Below are positions 11,126-22,620 of a stretch of DNA of 64,000 nt, in pieces. Below the pieces are notes generated by a model. That model saw only the letters and a program-made list of their open reading frames with translations, ran no database searches and was not told where the DNA came from. The position numbers and the translations under genes were made by a program. Source of the DNA: Hsuehochloa calcarea (lineage: Eukaryota; Streptophyta; Magnoliopsida; Poales; Poaceae); the NCBI GenBank assembly GCA_036346395.1, contig CM070594.1, positions 30,909,385-30,973,384 of the forward strand, given 5' to 3'. Position 1 is the first letter of the stretch, and each line of letters opens with the position of its first letter.

Positions 11126-12770
11126 TGAAGGACCGAAATGGCAACAGAGGGGGGGGTGAATGGTGCTTTAAAATTCATACTCCCCTTCCATGTATTCAAA
11201 ACCAGCCTACAAATATCTCTGAAGATCTAAAGAAGGTAAATGAAGCAAGATCAAATAACAAAAACAAGTTTCAGTCGTTCTTCCGAAATCGGAAGTTCCG
11301 GCAAGATTGCGGAAGTTCCGCTATGTAGTTCCGCAGTTGTATAGCGCGGAAGTTTCGCTATGTACTTCCACGCACAAAATCGGAAGTCTGATTATCCCGA
11401 TCAAGAACGAGCTCTCGGTTTTTGCCCAAAAATCCAAACTACTTAATCTTGAATGCTCTTCTCAGGTCAAGTTTTACAGGACATCATCCTAAACACCATC
11501 TTGACCTTATGGAGAAGAATCGCAATCAAAGATTCAATAATCGAACCAAAAACGGATTTCTTGAAGAAGGGGCAAGAAAGACCAAAACCAATGATAAGCA
11601 AGATTCTTGGATTCTTAGAGCATGAAACTTTGAAGAAGTAATAGCAATACCAAAACGATTCTAGATATGAAGTTTCATGCTATTTCATAAAACGAAACAA
11701 AAGATATGCCAAAACCCTAGATATTCAACAAGAACAGAGAGGGAATAAAGAGAGGCATAAACATGTAATCAAAGACTCAGAGTTTCATTGATAGACATCA
11801 AACGTTTACAATTGGAAACACAGAGGAAGGATTACAAGAGATTTCAGTTCATTCTCTCAAAACCACCAAACTCTCAAAAAGACAACACACACCCTTTTTA
11901 GAGCTAACCCTAATTTTCTATCAAAAGGTCTAACCCTAACTCCAGGGTTCTCCCCTATTTATAGCCTTGGCTAATGGGCCTCCAACCCATTAAGCCCGCT
12001 ACACCCGAACGGAACCGCCTCCACTTTTGCCGCTTTGCGAAAAGACCCTTTCGCCCCTTGCGCACCTTCTGGAAGCCTCCCGTACACCTTGTTGTCCACG
12101 ACTCGCAACCGCTTCAAGATTCACGCCGTCTTCGACACATCCCGACCGCTCGACCTCAACGCCTCCTGCGCTTAGTCCGTCCACGTGTCTCGCCACGACT
12201 CCATCTTGATGCCCCGCAACAACACAGCAAAAACACATCACATAGCATTGCACAATATCATAGCATCAATATTTGTATAAGACTCAAACTCATACAAAAT
12301 CAAAATCACAATTTAACCTTCTCTCGCATAGCTCGACACAATCGAAGTTCCAAGATTTACCACAAATGAAGTTCCGATTTCCGAACATCCAAGATTTGTC
12401 AGAATATCGAAGTTCCGCGCCAACATCATGCAGTACTTCGATATCCTAACAACCGACTTTCCAGATATTTAATTCCGATTTAAATACTCAGAGAACACTC
12501 AATGTCAGTATTATCGGACACTCCGCTACCCCTTGTGCGGAAGTTCCGATTTCCTTCAGCCGAGAGCAAAACCCAGATAAATCGGAAGTTCCTATTTCAA
12601 CACCGGTAGTTCCGATTAATCGGATGTTCCGCTCCATACACAGCGGTAGTTCCGATTTCCCTGACTCAGCCCAGAAACAGTCCAAACTGAAAACCTCAAC
12701 TCTCAATCTAATCAACACACTTGTCAAATATTCATCACTCAGAGTGGAGGACCTCTCACATGGTCTCTCA
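11126..12770 (-). repeat. A 5' LTR (1,645 bp)
   Basis: Partner of 1755-3389, with the same TG...CA ends, TATA box (11956-11964, minus) and palindrome clusters (11290-11357 and about 12345-12654). The right flank TACGT (12771-12775) is the imperfect target duplication, after which T's LTR resumes. Confidence 0.92.
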
Positions 12771-12775
12771 TACGT

Positions 12776-13487
12776 TTTTTTATTGGTGAATTTTTTAGTA
12801 AAACTGCCAGATTAGGGATAATAGAAATGTTTGGGTAAATTGATCAAATTGAACTTTTATTTGGTTAGTTTGACTAGAGATTGAGCGAGGACTCGTGTAG
12901 CATTGCCATATTCATTTGCCCTTATTTCGATTATGTTATATTGTAGGCGGTGAAGCGGTGAGTGGAGGGGTATCTCAATTACCTCCTAACCCGCTGTAAA
13001 CATAGCAAGACATAAGTAATTTGTATTCTATGATTGATGCCATGTATGATGTGTGAATGCATGATTACATTTGTTCGTATTTGTAGATGAATGCCATGTG
13101 TTCTTTTCATTTATGAGTACAATTCAATATTGACATGGGATCACATCATGACATGCATACATTACTTTTGTAAGACCCATCAATTCTAGCATGAGCACTT
13201 GAAATCCCATCAATTCCAAGATGGGTACGTGAGTCCACCATTCCAATGTGGGCCACGTTACGTGAGTCCACCATTCCAATGTGGGCCACGTTGGACGGTC
13301 GTATGAAACGTTCTTCATACGATTACTTTAAGTGAACACCGACGGGTGATTCACTCGCTATACCGGTATATGCTGAAATATGTCCATTTCCTTCAATGCA
13401 CCATTCCACTTCATCCATTCATAAATTCGTTTCCAGTAAATGTTCCAATTATGATTGTGATATATTGTTCAAAGTATGTTTGATTGT
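12776..13487 (+). repeat. T 5' LTR, segment 2 of 3
   Basis: It resumes the T LTR exactly where A interrupted it and parallels about 43413-44122 of the 3' LTR. It contains a diverged tandem array (about 13167-13292) whose last two units are near-identical 33-mers. It ends at ATTGT (13483-13487), the target duplication of B. Confidence 0.92.
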
Positions 13488-15266
13488 TGTTGGACCGTAA
13501 AGGCGACTAGAGGGGGGGTGAATAGGAGCACGCTCACTTTTTCATAAATTATGAACTCAATACAATTTCACTCCAGTAGCTATTAGAAAGCTATGAAGAT
13601 CAATATACCAAGACAAATGGAAGACTAGTATTGAATCCAATTAAATCCCTAAGCAAAATAATAAAATCAACTAAGATTGCAAACTCACAAAGACAAAGTG
13701 GTCGATCACCGACCCAACCGGTCGGACCGATTGTCGAGGCGGTCGGATCAAGGCGTTATCTTTGGCGGTCGGACCGTTCCAAAATCGGTCCGACCGGTGA
13801 TGACGGGTGGTCCGACCGGCCGACTCGAACCGATCCGCAATAAAAAATCACCGATGACGGTTGCAATTAGGTGAAACTTTTGATTCTGAACTCCAATCTT
13901 TATGAAACTTTGCACACACCTTCTATATGCTATTGAGGACCTATTCAAATCGAATATTATGATAATTCTTGAAACGATCTTGAGCAATTGCCAATTGATT
14001 AACAGAAGGTCTAAAACCGGGCAAGAACGAAAACTTGATCCTAATGCTTGTTCGTGAGAGATTGATGATCAAGATGATGCTAGATAGATTCACACATATC
14101 ACAGTAAGCTAATTCACGTGAAAGAATCAATCACAAACTCGCGGATCAAAGAAAGCCCTAAAAACACGAAATTGAAAGCAAGAACGAAAAGAGACTTATC
14201 TCAAGCAAACCTTGCATAGATTGATTTCGTGATTGATGCTGGATTACATCCACACCATCATGGATCAGTAGACAATCAAAGATCACGAAATTCACCACAA
14301 ACCATCGAGAGCCCTAGCCTCCACCTCAACTCCCCTAAAGACAATTAGGGTTTTGAAACATAAAAGGCGAGAGAGAGGGGTGCGACCACCACCTCCTCCT
14401 ATTTATAGTGGAGGCCTAGAACTCTCTAGGGTTTGACTCAATTGGGCTCCCGTTAAGGCCCACTAACAAACGGGTCACACACGCACGCTTCGCAAAGCGC
14501 CGTCTTTAACCTTTTGACCTAAACCGCTTCACCATGCGCCATGGATTCGCCAATAGGTCACCCTTGTCCATCTTGTGTCACGCTTGAGTCATTAACCTCA
14601 CCCGCATCGCCGGTCGCTCGACCTCAACTCTCCAAGTCTAGTCCCGATCCTCCTCGCCGCTGACCGTCGTGACCACCAAGCTACCCGCACAACCATAGAC
14701 AAGCAAACACGAATTCGGGAATAAGTTCTTCACAACTTGACCCATGTTAGTCAAAACATGCATCATGCAAATCATATGCCATGAAACCAATGACTTTGAC
14801 CTAACAAATCAACATCGCCACGGTTGGCGACGTTCAAGTCAATACGGCTCGACCGCCCAGTGAGCGGCCGGACCGCCTCTGGCGGCCGGACCACTCCTCG
14901 TGAGCGGTCGGACCGCCTGGGACTTAGCCAAATTCATTCTCCCAAATTCAAACCTTCGGAAATTAAAACGAATAGAACTTCATCAAGACTCCAAAATTAT
15001 GAGACCAAGTGCATTGGGATCCCTCACTTGCCTACAACACCTATTTTTGGCCCACTCGTTTTGAACACTTTTAGGTCACCGCCGTCCGATCATTTACATG
15101 GCCGGTCCGACCGATTTGGGACCGGCCGATCATTGCAAGGACCGGTCGGACCGCCCGTCCGTAATACCGTAGCTTTGTCGAAAACACGTGAAACTACAAA
15201 CCGTAAACGCCATTGTCAATTGTCACATCATCCTAAGATCTCGAACATATTCCCATGAAATCCACA
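13488..15266 (-). repeat. B 3' LTR (1,779 bp)
   Basis: Partner of 35124-36925. A TATA box is on the minus strand at 14400-14408. Palindromes related to CGGTCGGACCG lie at 13719, 13740, 13766, 13786 and 13808, at 14845, 14865, 14883 and 14905, and at 15103, 15123 and 15143. The differences from the other LTR are concentrated in these GC-rich clusters. Confidence 0.93.
14400..14408 (-). promoter_or_regulatory. TATA box of B 3' LTR
   Basis: Minus-strand CTATAAATA inside a GGAGG context; the same motif is at 36035-36043 in the other LTR. Two palindrome clusters lie upstream of it and one downstream. Confidence 0.7.
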
Positions 15267-17099
15267 ATCTCCCTTGATGAACACATTGGCAATTATCCGT
15301 AAAATGTAAGTAAGAGGTTTGAAAACGAAGTTTACTCTTCGCAGCTGCAGACAAAGGCACAACTTGGTCCATAAGCAAGAAAAGCAATGAAAATGACCAA
15401 GCCGCATCGTAATAGTATAGGCATGTGAGACAAGGCAAAAGAAAGCATAAAACTTTGATTTCCGTAAAAGGGTCAAAATTCTCACATGAGGTCCATATGA
15501 AAGAACAATTGTTCAATTGACCTATGATCATTGTGAGAATAAAAGAATGCAATTAAAGTTCGTAATATTCAATAAGACAATAAGAATGCAACTCAAGAAC
15601 TCCCCTCACTATGATCCTCAATTTTCAAATTTTCGCTCCCTTTGTACAAACTTCTCCCCAACAAAGAAATATATTCTCATTAACACATCTTCTCTTCTCA
15701 TTTAACACATCTTCTCCCCTTTGACAATGGATTCATCAAGGAATCACGCCTTCCTCTCATCCAGAGATAACAAATATAGAATAAAGAAAGAAGCAGAAAC
15801 AAAAGAAGCATAAAGAGGAATATGCATGAAGTGCAATGGAGTGGCTTCATTTTTTTGTATTTTTCAATTTTTGATTACAAGAAGCTTTGGAGATTACCCA
15901 AAAGAGCAAGCTAGTATCTCTAATATTGCACAAACAAAGATATCAAGCCCGATAAATATTAGCAAGATCATGGTAAGACATATATATCAAAGCTAAGCAC
16001 AAAGGCTCAAAAGTAAAGTAGTAGATTTGATCAATTTAAGCAACGCTTCAAATTCAGCAAGTTCATCAACAAGGATCCTAAAGTGAAATTGGCCATGTCA
16101 AAATGTCAAAGTGAGATCAAAAATCTAACAAAGACCACATTAAGAGTCAATCAAGTCCCGTATTGAATCATTTTGCTCAATATTTTGTAAACGCCTATTT
16201 GTCAATATTTTTTTTCATTTGCATTGAATATTGTAGTTGACTAATGATCTAACTTAGTGACAAGATCCTGGACTAGGAGCCATCCACAAACTCATCCTAA
16301 GCTTCGACCAAAAGTTGATTAAAGGTATATCTTAGTAAAGGAGATCCCGGACTAGGAGCCATCCACAAACTCTTTCTAAGCTTCTACCGGGCGACAAATC
16401 TTGAGGTTCATGTCATTTCGACAAGCAATTCCCCATGAGATCGTCTCGTTCATCAAACTATCTCCAAGTTCATGTCATTTGACAAGCGCCTCGTAAGAAT
16501 AGTTTGGCACAATTTAAGCATAAGACAATCTTGATTTTCATTTTTCACATGAGCGGCTTTAGAATCTCAAGAACACAAAAGCTCAAGTAATGGTCAATTT
16601 TAGATCAAAGAGCTAACAAAGCAATTCGACAGGCCAATGTCACAAGAGGAGCACTAATTGCGCAACTCGCTAAAACATCCACAAATTGCAATTTCTTAGT
16701 TTGAGTTGTTTAAAAGGTTCTAGCTCATATAGCAAAGACTTAGCTACACATGTAAAAGTATGATAATTCTAGCAAGTCAAAGAACTAAACATGACATTGA
16801 GCAAGAATTGAAATACAAAAGCTCTAAAGGGTAATAGGCAAAGCTTCATCAATTTTAAAAATAAGGTAAAATCTTATATTACAATGCATCTTTTGGATTT
16901 TTCATACCAGCTTGTTGTAACCACTTGTTGGAGTTTTCATATGAATGCAATATGACACAATGAGATGCAATTAAAAAGCCTAAAACCTAAAAAGTTCAAA
17001 AGATCACTAAGTTCGTAAAAGAATAATAAAAGATCAAAAGAACAAGGAAAGATAAGAAAAAATCAAACTCCCCTCAAACCAACCCATAAGGATAAATTA
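15267..17099 (-). other. B 3' spacer between RNase H and polypurine tract
   Basis: AT-rich with no convincing frame. The polypurine tract AAGGGAGAT (minus) abuts the LTR at 15267-15275. A motif GGACTAGGAGCCATCCACAA...CTAAGCTTC occurs twice (16264-16309 and 16341-16387) and once in A. Confidence 0.7.
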
Positions 17100-18540
17100 C
17101 CCTAACTCGCTTCTTAAGGAGGAAAATCTGTTTGATCTAAAGGCTTGGTAAGAATATCCGCCAATTGAGCTTTGACTCACGAAGTGCATAACAATATCAC
17201 CTTTTCAACATGATCTTTAAGGAAGTGAAAGCGAATGTCTATGTGCTTAGTCCTAGAATGTTGCAATCGGTTTTTAGCAATATTAATAGCGTAAGTGTTA
17301 TCACGTAAAAGAGGAACACTAGCAAAGTTTAACCCATAATCTTTCAAAGTGGACATCATCCACAAAATCACTCAAAGAACTAGCAAAGACTACATACTCC
17401 GCTCAAAGAAGTGGATTGTGCAATGTAAGACCGCTTCCTAGAGGACCAAGATACAAGAGAAGTGCCTAGGAAGTGACAGTGCTCGAGGTACTCTTCCTAT
17501 CTAACCGACACCGCAAAATCGAATCAAAACCTCTAATGGACAAAGTCAAGAGCAGAATACCAAATGCCATATAAGAGGGTAGAGTGTAAATACTGAATAT
17601 GCGCTTAACGGCTTAGCGATGGGAAGCTCTCTGAGACGCTCAAATCTTGCACAAAGGCATACCGTGAAGTGAATGTCCGGTCTCGAGGCCGCCAAATATG
17701 TAAGGGAGCCGATCATGTCATGCGATACTCGCTGATCCACGACTTCTCCTTCCTCATCCGATCCAAACAATGAGGTTGCCATGGGAGTGGAAATTGGCTT
17801 GCAAATACCCATGTTGAAGCGTTTTAGTAGATCTTTAGTGTACTTCGTCGATGGATGAAAGTTCCTTCCTTGCATTGCTTGATTTGAAGTCCCAAAAGTA
17901 ATTAAGCTCTCCCATCATACTCATCTCAAATTCCTCGGACATAGTGTCGTAAAAGTCGAAACAAGAGCATTAGAGGAACCACCAAAGATAATATCATCCA
18001 CATAAATTTGAGCAAGCAGAAGTCATTGTCACGCCTAAGAATGAATAGAGTTTTATCCACTTTACCCATTTCAAAATTATTTTTAAGCAAGAAGGTCTTA
18101 AGTCTATCATACTGTGCTCTAGGGGCTTGTTTAAGACCATACAATGCTTTAGATAGCTTGAAAACACGATTTGATATTTAGGATCCTCAAAACCGAGGGG
18201 TTGCTTAACATACACTTCCTCATCTATGAAACCATTTAAAAGGCACTTTTAACATCCATCCGATATAATTTAAAACCCTTTGATGCAAAGAAATGCAAGC
18301 GAGAAATGCGAATGGCTTCTAGTCTAGCAACAGAGCAAATGTCTCATCAAAATCTAACCCTCAACTTGGTCAAACCCCGAGCTACTAATCTGCCTTGTTT
18401 CTAACCACGTAACCATCCTCACCTTGTTTATTCTTAAACACCCAACGGGTTCCTATAACATTATGACCACTAGGGGTTCTAGTAGGTTCCAAACTTTGTT
18501 TCTTTCAAAATTTTCTAACTCCTCATGCATGGCATTTACC
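17100..18540 (-). pseudogene. pol: B reverse transcriptase-RNase H (copia), frameshifted
   Basis: Minus-strand blocks from the right: an RT N-terminal stretch near 18530-18400; MYVKQPLGFEDPKY (18215 leftwards); YGLKQAPRAQYDRLKTFLL and NFEMGKVDKTLF; the catalytic YVDD at 18004-17993; YTKDLLKRFNM and MIGSLTYLAASRPDIHF in 17875-17546; and RNase H with DNTYAINIAKNRLQHSRTKH and HFLKDHVEK in 17371-17177. Order and wording are textbook copia RT-RNase H. Three or more frameshifts break it. Confidence 0.88.
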
Positions 18541-19830
18541 CAACTAGAATCGATAAAGCATGTGATATATCGCGGGGTTCAAAAGAAGCAACAAAAGCCG
18601 AATGAGAGTAGAGATTTGGATCATTATACCGAGCGAGTGACTCGCCATGTAGATTACCTATTATCCGCTCAAGGATGCCGTCTCTGAATGCTGAAGTGGA
18701 GCGCCGGGTGAGATACTGCTTTCTTCGACCTCGTGAGGTACTGCGATGATGAAGATGCAGCAGAGCCTCAATCAAGGTGAAGTAGACGAGCGTGTTCTTG
18801 TATCAATATGGGCGCTTGATGAGCAGCAGATGAAGGAATGATATTAGCTTCGTCCTCATCTTCCTCCACAAAATGCTCTCACACCAGAATCATCTATAGC
18901 AATAGATCTAGCTCTGGGCTAGTCTCATCAAAAGTGACATTACAAGTCTCCTGAATAATGTTAGTCTCAAGATTAAAACCCAAAACCCCTCGAATGAGCA
19001 GATAACCTGAAATAACCCATCAAAAGTTCTTGATTCAAATTTATCTAAGTTGCTCTGTCTTAAGAATAAAACATTTTGATCCAAAAACTCAAAATGCGAA
19101 ACAGAGGGTTTTCTACCAAAACGAAGCTCATAAGGAGTCTTGCCTAAAGAAGGTCTCAAAAGACACGATTTGCAATATGGCAAGTCGTAGCAATAGCTTC
19201 GCCCAAAATCTCCTCGGTGTGTTATACTCGCCTAGCATCGTCCTAGCCATTTCGACCAAGGTCCTATTATTCCTTTCCACCATGCAATTTTGTTGAGGGA
19301 CGTGTGGAGAGGAGAACTGATGCTCAATACTACGCCAAAGACAAAAAGAAGCAAAAGAAGCATTTTTGAACTCCGTGCATTATCATCGCGAATCGCTCTC
19401 AAAGCACCGTGAAGCTCAAGCCAAACGAAGAACAAGGTCATGAAAATAACCAAAAGCTTCATCTTTTGAAGTAAGAAAGAACACCCAAGTATATCTAGAA
19501 AGATCATCGACTATGACAAGAATATACCATTTTCCATCGATCGACCGGACTCTAGCAGACCAACAAAGATCCATATGAAGCAACCGCCCCGGTCCGTCAC
19601 CATAACCATAGTCACAGAAGGGTGTGGCGGCAACTTGTTTGCCATGCCTACAGGCGCACATACAAAGATCCTTGATACTTTGAGTTTGGGCAAACCTCTC
19701 ATGAGATCAAGGTTGCTAACTCGTGTCGATGATCAAAACCAATGTGCCCCAAACGTCGGTGCCAAAGCCGTAAATCAAGAAGATGTAAGCAAACATTTAA
19801 GAGATCCAAGAAGTGATTCTAAAATCACCA
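18541..19830 (-). pseudogene. pol: B integrase (copia) and linker to RT
   Basis: The core is at 19232-19702: CMRACRHGKQVA, GRLLHMDLCWSARVRSIDGK, then VIVDDLSRYTWVFFLTSKDE. The glutamate region (ER-NRTLVEMA type) is near 19270, and LGKTPYELRFGRKPSVSHF at 19183 leftwards is the usual block after the core. HERFAQT-type pre-integrase text lies near 19700. 18541-18900 is the acidic linker to RT. Frameshifts separate the blocks. It would insert element cDNA into the genome. Confidence 0.85.
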
Positions 19831-20029
19831 AAAATTCTACCAACTCTAGAGATTCCAAACACAAGCCCACCAAGAGAATCAAGCACACGACAAGCATTTT
19901 TCTTAAAAATAGTCTCATAGCCATCATCAAGAAGTCGAGAAACAGAAGAAGATTATACCTAAGCTTGTCCACAAGAGCGACATCCTTTAGAATGAATTTA
20001 TTGTTTACCCTAATTGATCATGTTCCTTC

Positions 20030-20160
20030 AATTCGCCCTTGTGTATCATCTCCAAAGGTGATAAAGTCATCACCTATTGCCCGCGTGAAAGAGGTGAACC
20101 ATTTTGAGTTTCCTAATCATGTGGCGTGAACACTCTGAGTCGCATTTAACCACGTGTTCT
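20030..20160 (-). pseudogene. pol: B aspartic protease
   Basis: On the minus strand near 20140-20110 one frame reads DSECSRHMIR, matching the copia protease signature DSGCSRHMTG with Gly to Glu at the third position. A second frame continues KWFTSF, GDDFITFGDDTQG, the conserved downstream block. The Gly loss would be damaging if real, but neighbouring base losses mean it may be an error. It lies between integrase and the point where C interrupts B. Confidence 0.75.
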
Positions 20161-20360
20161 TCCCTTTCCACTGTAGTCCCGAAAATCAAGGAACAAAAGA
20201 ACGATGTGTCTCAACATCAAGTTAGATAAACAAGATTTAGGAATCCAAGATCGAGACACACGCCCGCAAGGAGTATACAAACCGTAAGTACTATCCTTGA
20301 TTTCATCTAACATTCATTATTAGCAATGTTTAAATTAACATGAGACTTAAATCGTCCATG

Positions 20361-20438
20361 GGCGGTCGACCGGCGTTGTCTTTGCCGTCGATCGTGACCA
20401 AAACGTCGATCCGGTGATCACTCAATGGTCGGACCGCC
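20361..20438. repeat. LTR-type palindrome cassette inside B's interior
   Basis: About 78 bp align with B LTR cluster 1 (compare 35375-35455): GGCGGTCGACCGGCGTTGT opens it and GGTCGGACCGCC closes it. It lies upstream of protease in element orientation, about 50 bp from the C junction, not in an LTR. Confidence 0.65.
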
Positions 20439-20485
20439 AATCGATAAACATTAGAATTAGGATATCTAGAAACATAATGATTTGC

Positions 20486-21077
20486 ATGTTAAATGGATCC
20501 TCTTTCCCTTGAAAAAATTCTATAGTTGGTCAGCACGATTATTAACCCTTACGTTCAAGGCCCCAAATCATGCATCATCGTCGCCACCATCCAAGGACAA
20601 TGGACATGATTAATCAAAGACTGTGAACCGAATATCGCGATGTGAGCCAAGCCATATAGCTTAAGTTTGCCAAGATTCATTCTGTGTATTGAGTCGTTTC
20701 ACCAACTTACGAGTATCGATCGACTAGAACGTTGTGTTGTTTGTTTACTTGTATGGTATGTTTTCTTTTGGTACGTCGTACGTAGATCTTTTGATCTTGT
20801 ATACAACGATTGCTTTAAATGGGTAGACTTCTCTCCTCATAGCTTTCTTTCTCACACTTTGCTATTATCTCTTCTCTTACAATCCATTGGACTTCTAATC
20901 TATCGATGCACCTGAAGGACGAATTGACGCTTCGAATTTCTGAACCACTCAACACCCTTGGACATGAAGCCAACTTGAAGATAGACACCCACTCTCATTT
21001 CTTTATCCTATGTCCATCTTCCTTCTTTCTAGCTTCTCCGAATTTCGGGGACGAGATTCCTTTTAAGGGGGGTAGTT
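20486..21077 (+). repeat. C partial interior (left end truncated)
   Basis: It matches the 3' two thirds of interiors 1 and 2, beginning at ATGTTAAATGGATCC, the start of the 61-bp segment duplicated in the other interiors. It ends with a purine tract (21061-21072) and TAGTT before LTR1. No coding potential is recognised. Confidence 0.88.
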
Positions 21078-21903
21078 TGTAACATCCCAAAGTTCTGTTA
21101 CCAAAATAAAACTAATATAAAGTTATTATTTTATTTGATTTTGTGAAATTTAAAAGAGATTTATTACTTTTCTTGAATTTCCTAAATTCTAAAAGTTAAA
21201 AATAAAATTTATTGAGTTTTCTGCTATTTAATTGGATTTAAATTCAAAAATAAAATTTTAATTAATTCCTAGAATTTTCTGGTATTTAAAAATGCTTTTC
21301 CTATATTTTAGAAAATAAATTTTATTACTGTACAAAAATAAATATAAATTTAATTATTAATTATTTTTTATTAAGTTCAAAATAAATAAAGGAATTTCTA
21401 TAAATTTTTATCAAATTTGTTAACACTGTTTGTTATTTTCTAAAAATCCCTATTTGATTTTTGTATTATCTAGCAATTAAAAATGAATTTCTGTTCGCAA
21501 CGAAAAGATATATTTTTGTTGAAAATATTTTATTTAAGATAAAAATACCCTATTCAACTACTCTAAAAAGTTATAGAATTTTTAGACCAATATTACTATT
21601 TTTCAAGTTTAAAAATAATTTTTAGCAATATAAAAATAATTACTGTATAATAATAAAATTATTATTTTTACTTTTATTATTTTATTTGCGTTTAGAATCT
21701 GGTGTTTAATATCTGTGATTTGTTCTGGATTTTTTGGAATTTATTGACTATTTTTCCGGAATTAATTAACGCTTTTCGAATTTTGAAAAAAAAAATATTC
21801 CTCGGAATATTCCGGCTGCTACAGTCCGCACCCAAAAATTCAGCCCAAAAATCCGGTCATAACTCCGGCGAGCAATTCCCGCCAAACCGTTACTCTTTTG
21901 TGC

Positions 21904-21912
21904 CTATAAATT
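21904..21912 (+). promoter_or_regulatory. TATA box of C LTR1
   Basis: CTATAAATT just before GAACCGTAGCC and a C/T-rich leader. LTR2 (26248-26257) and LTR3 (30581-30590) carry CTTATAAATT at the same place. Confidence 0.6.
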
Positions 21913-21999
21913 GAACCGTAGCCCTTCCTCCTCATTCCCCACATCCCACTCGCTCAGATTCGCGAAAGGCCTCCCGAGCTCCTCCTGCTAGCTCTTCTT

Positions 22000-22620
22000 C
22001 TCTCAACTCCCACACAACTCCCATGAGCCCGATCTCCCCATACGGTGCTCCAGTCGCCAAATTTTATCAGTGAGTTCATCTCAAGATTATCTACATTTCT
22101 AATCAAGCCGAATTTTGATTTACCTATTGTTTCACCTCAGCCACAAAGCACCGACGGTCTTCTTCTCCAACTCCGGTGACAACTCCGGCGAGCCCGATCT
22201 CTCCATCTCAGAGTCTCGCAGCACCAAATTTTACCGGTGTGTTCTTATAGATATTCTATACATTTCTATTCAAACCGAATTTTGATTTACCTATTGTTTC
22301 ACCTCGGCCACAAAAGCACCGACGGTTTTCTTCTCCAACTCCGGCGAGAACTCCGGCGAACCCGATCTCCTCATCCGTTGATCCAGTATGTACCAAAATT
22401 TAATGGTGAGTTCCTGTTGAGATTCTCCATATTTCTATTCAAGTGGAATTTTGATTCACTAACTTTTTCACCGCCGATCACATCTTCTTCTCCAAGTCCG
22501 GCGAGAACTCCGTCGAGCCGATCTCTTTATCTGTTGGGTAATTGCGTGATCCCTTTTACCTACATGTTCCTTTCAATATTATCTACCTTTCTATTCAAAC
22601 AAAATTTTGAATTTCGCAAT
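22000..22620 (+). repeat. Four tandem ~168-bp modules in C LTR1 leader
   Basis: The anchor AATTTTGA recurs at 22111, 22278, 22447 and 22603 (steps 167, 169, 156). Each module has a CTCCAACTCC / CCCGATCTC part, then CAAATTTTACC-like text and a GGTGAGTTC-like step, then an AT-rich stretch ending TTTCACCTCAG or a variant. The same modules are in LTR2 (about 26330-26960) and LTR3 (about 30660-31280). Confidence 0.75.

Larger units (their letters stand above)
1755..12770 (-). mobile_element. A: Ty1/copia element (SIRE/Maximus-like), nested in T 5' LTR
   Basis: A is an 11.0-kb minus-strand copia element with both LTRs (1755-3389 and 11126-12770). Flanks are TACGG on the left and TACGT on the right, a 5-bp duplication with one mismatch. 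Order on the minus strand: primer site, Gag capsid, CCHC knuckle, CxxC/coiled-coil region, protease, integrase, RT, RNase H, a 1.7-kb spacer, polypurine tract. Integrase before RT is the copia order. All coding parts carry frameshifts. The long Gag and spacer between RNase H and LTR fit SIRE/Maximus, an inference from layout. Confidence 0.9.

Noticed and set aside
20667..20915. Small hydrophobic frame repeated in C interiors (20667, 25014, 29347)
   Set aside because: It is repeated only because the interior is repeated; no start context or homology supports it.
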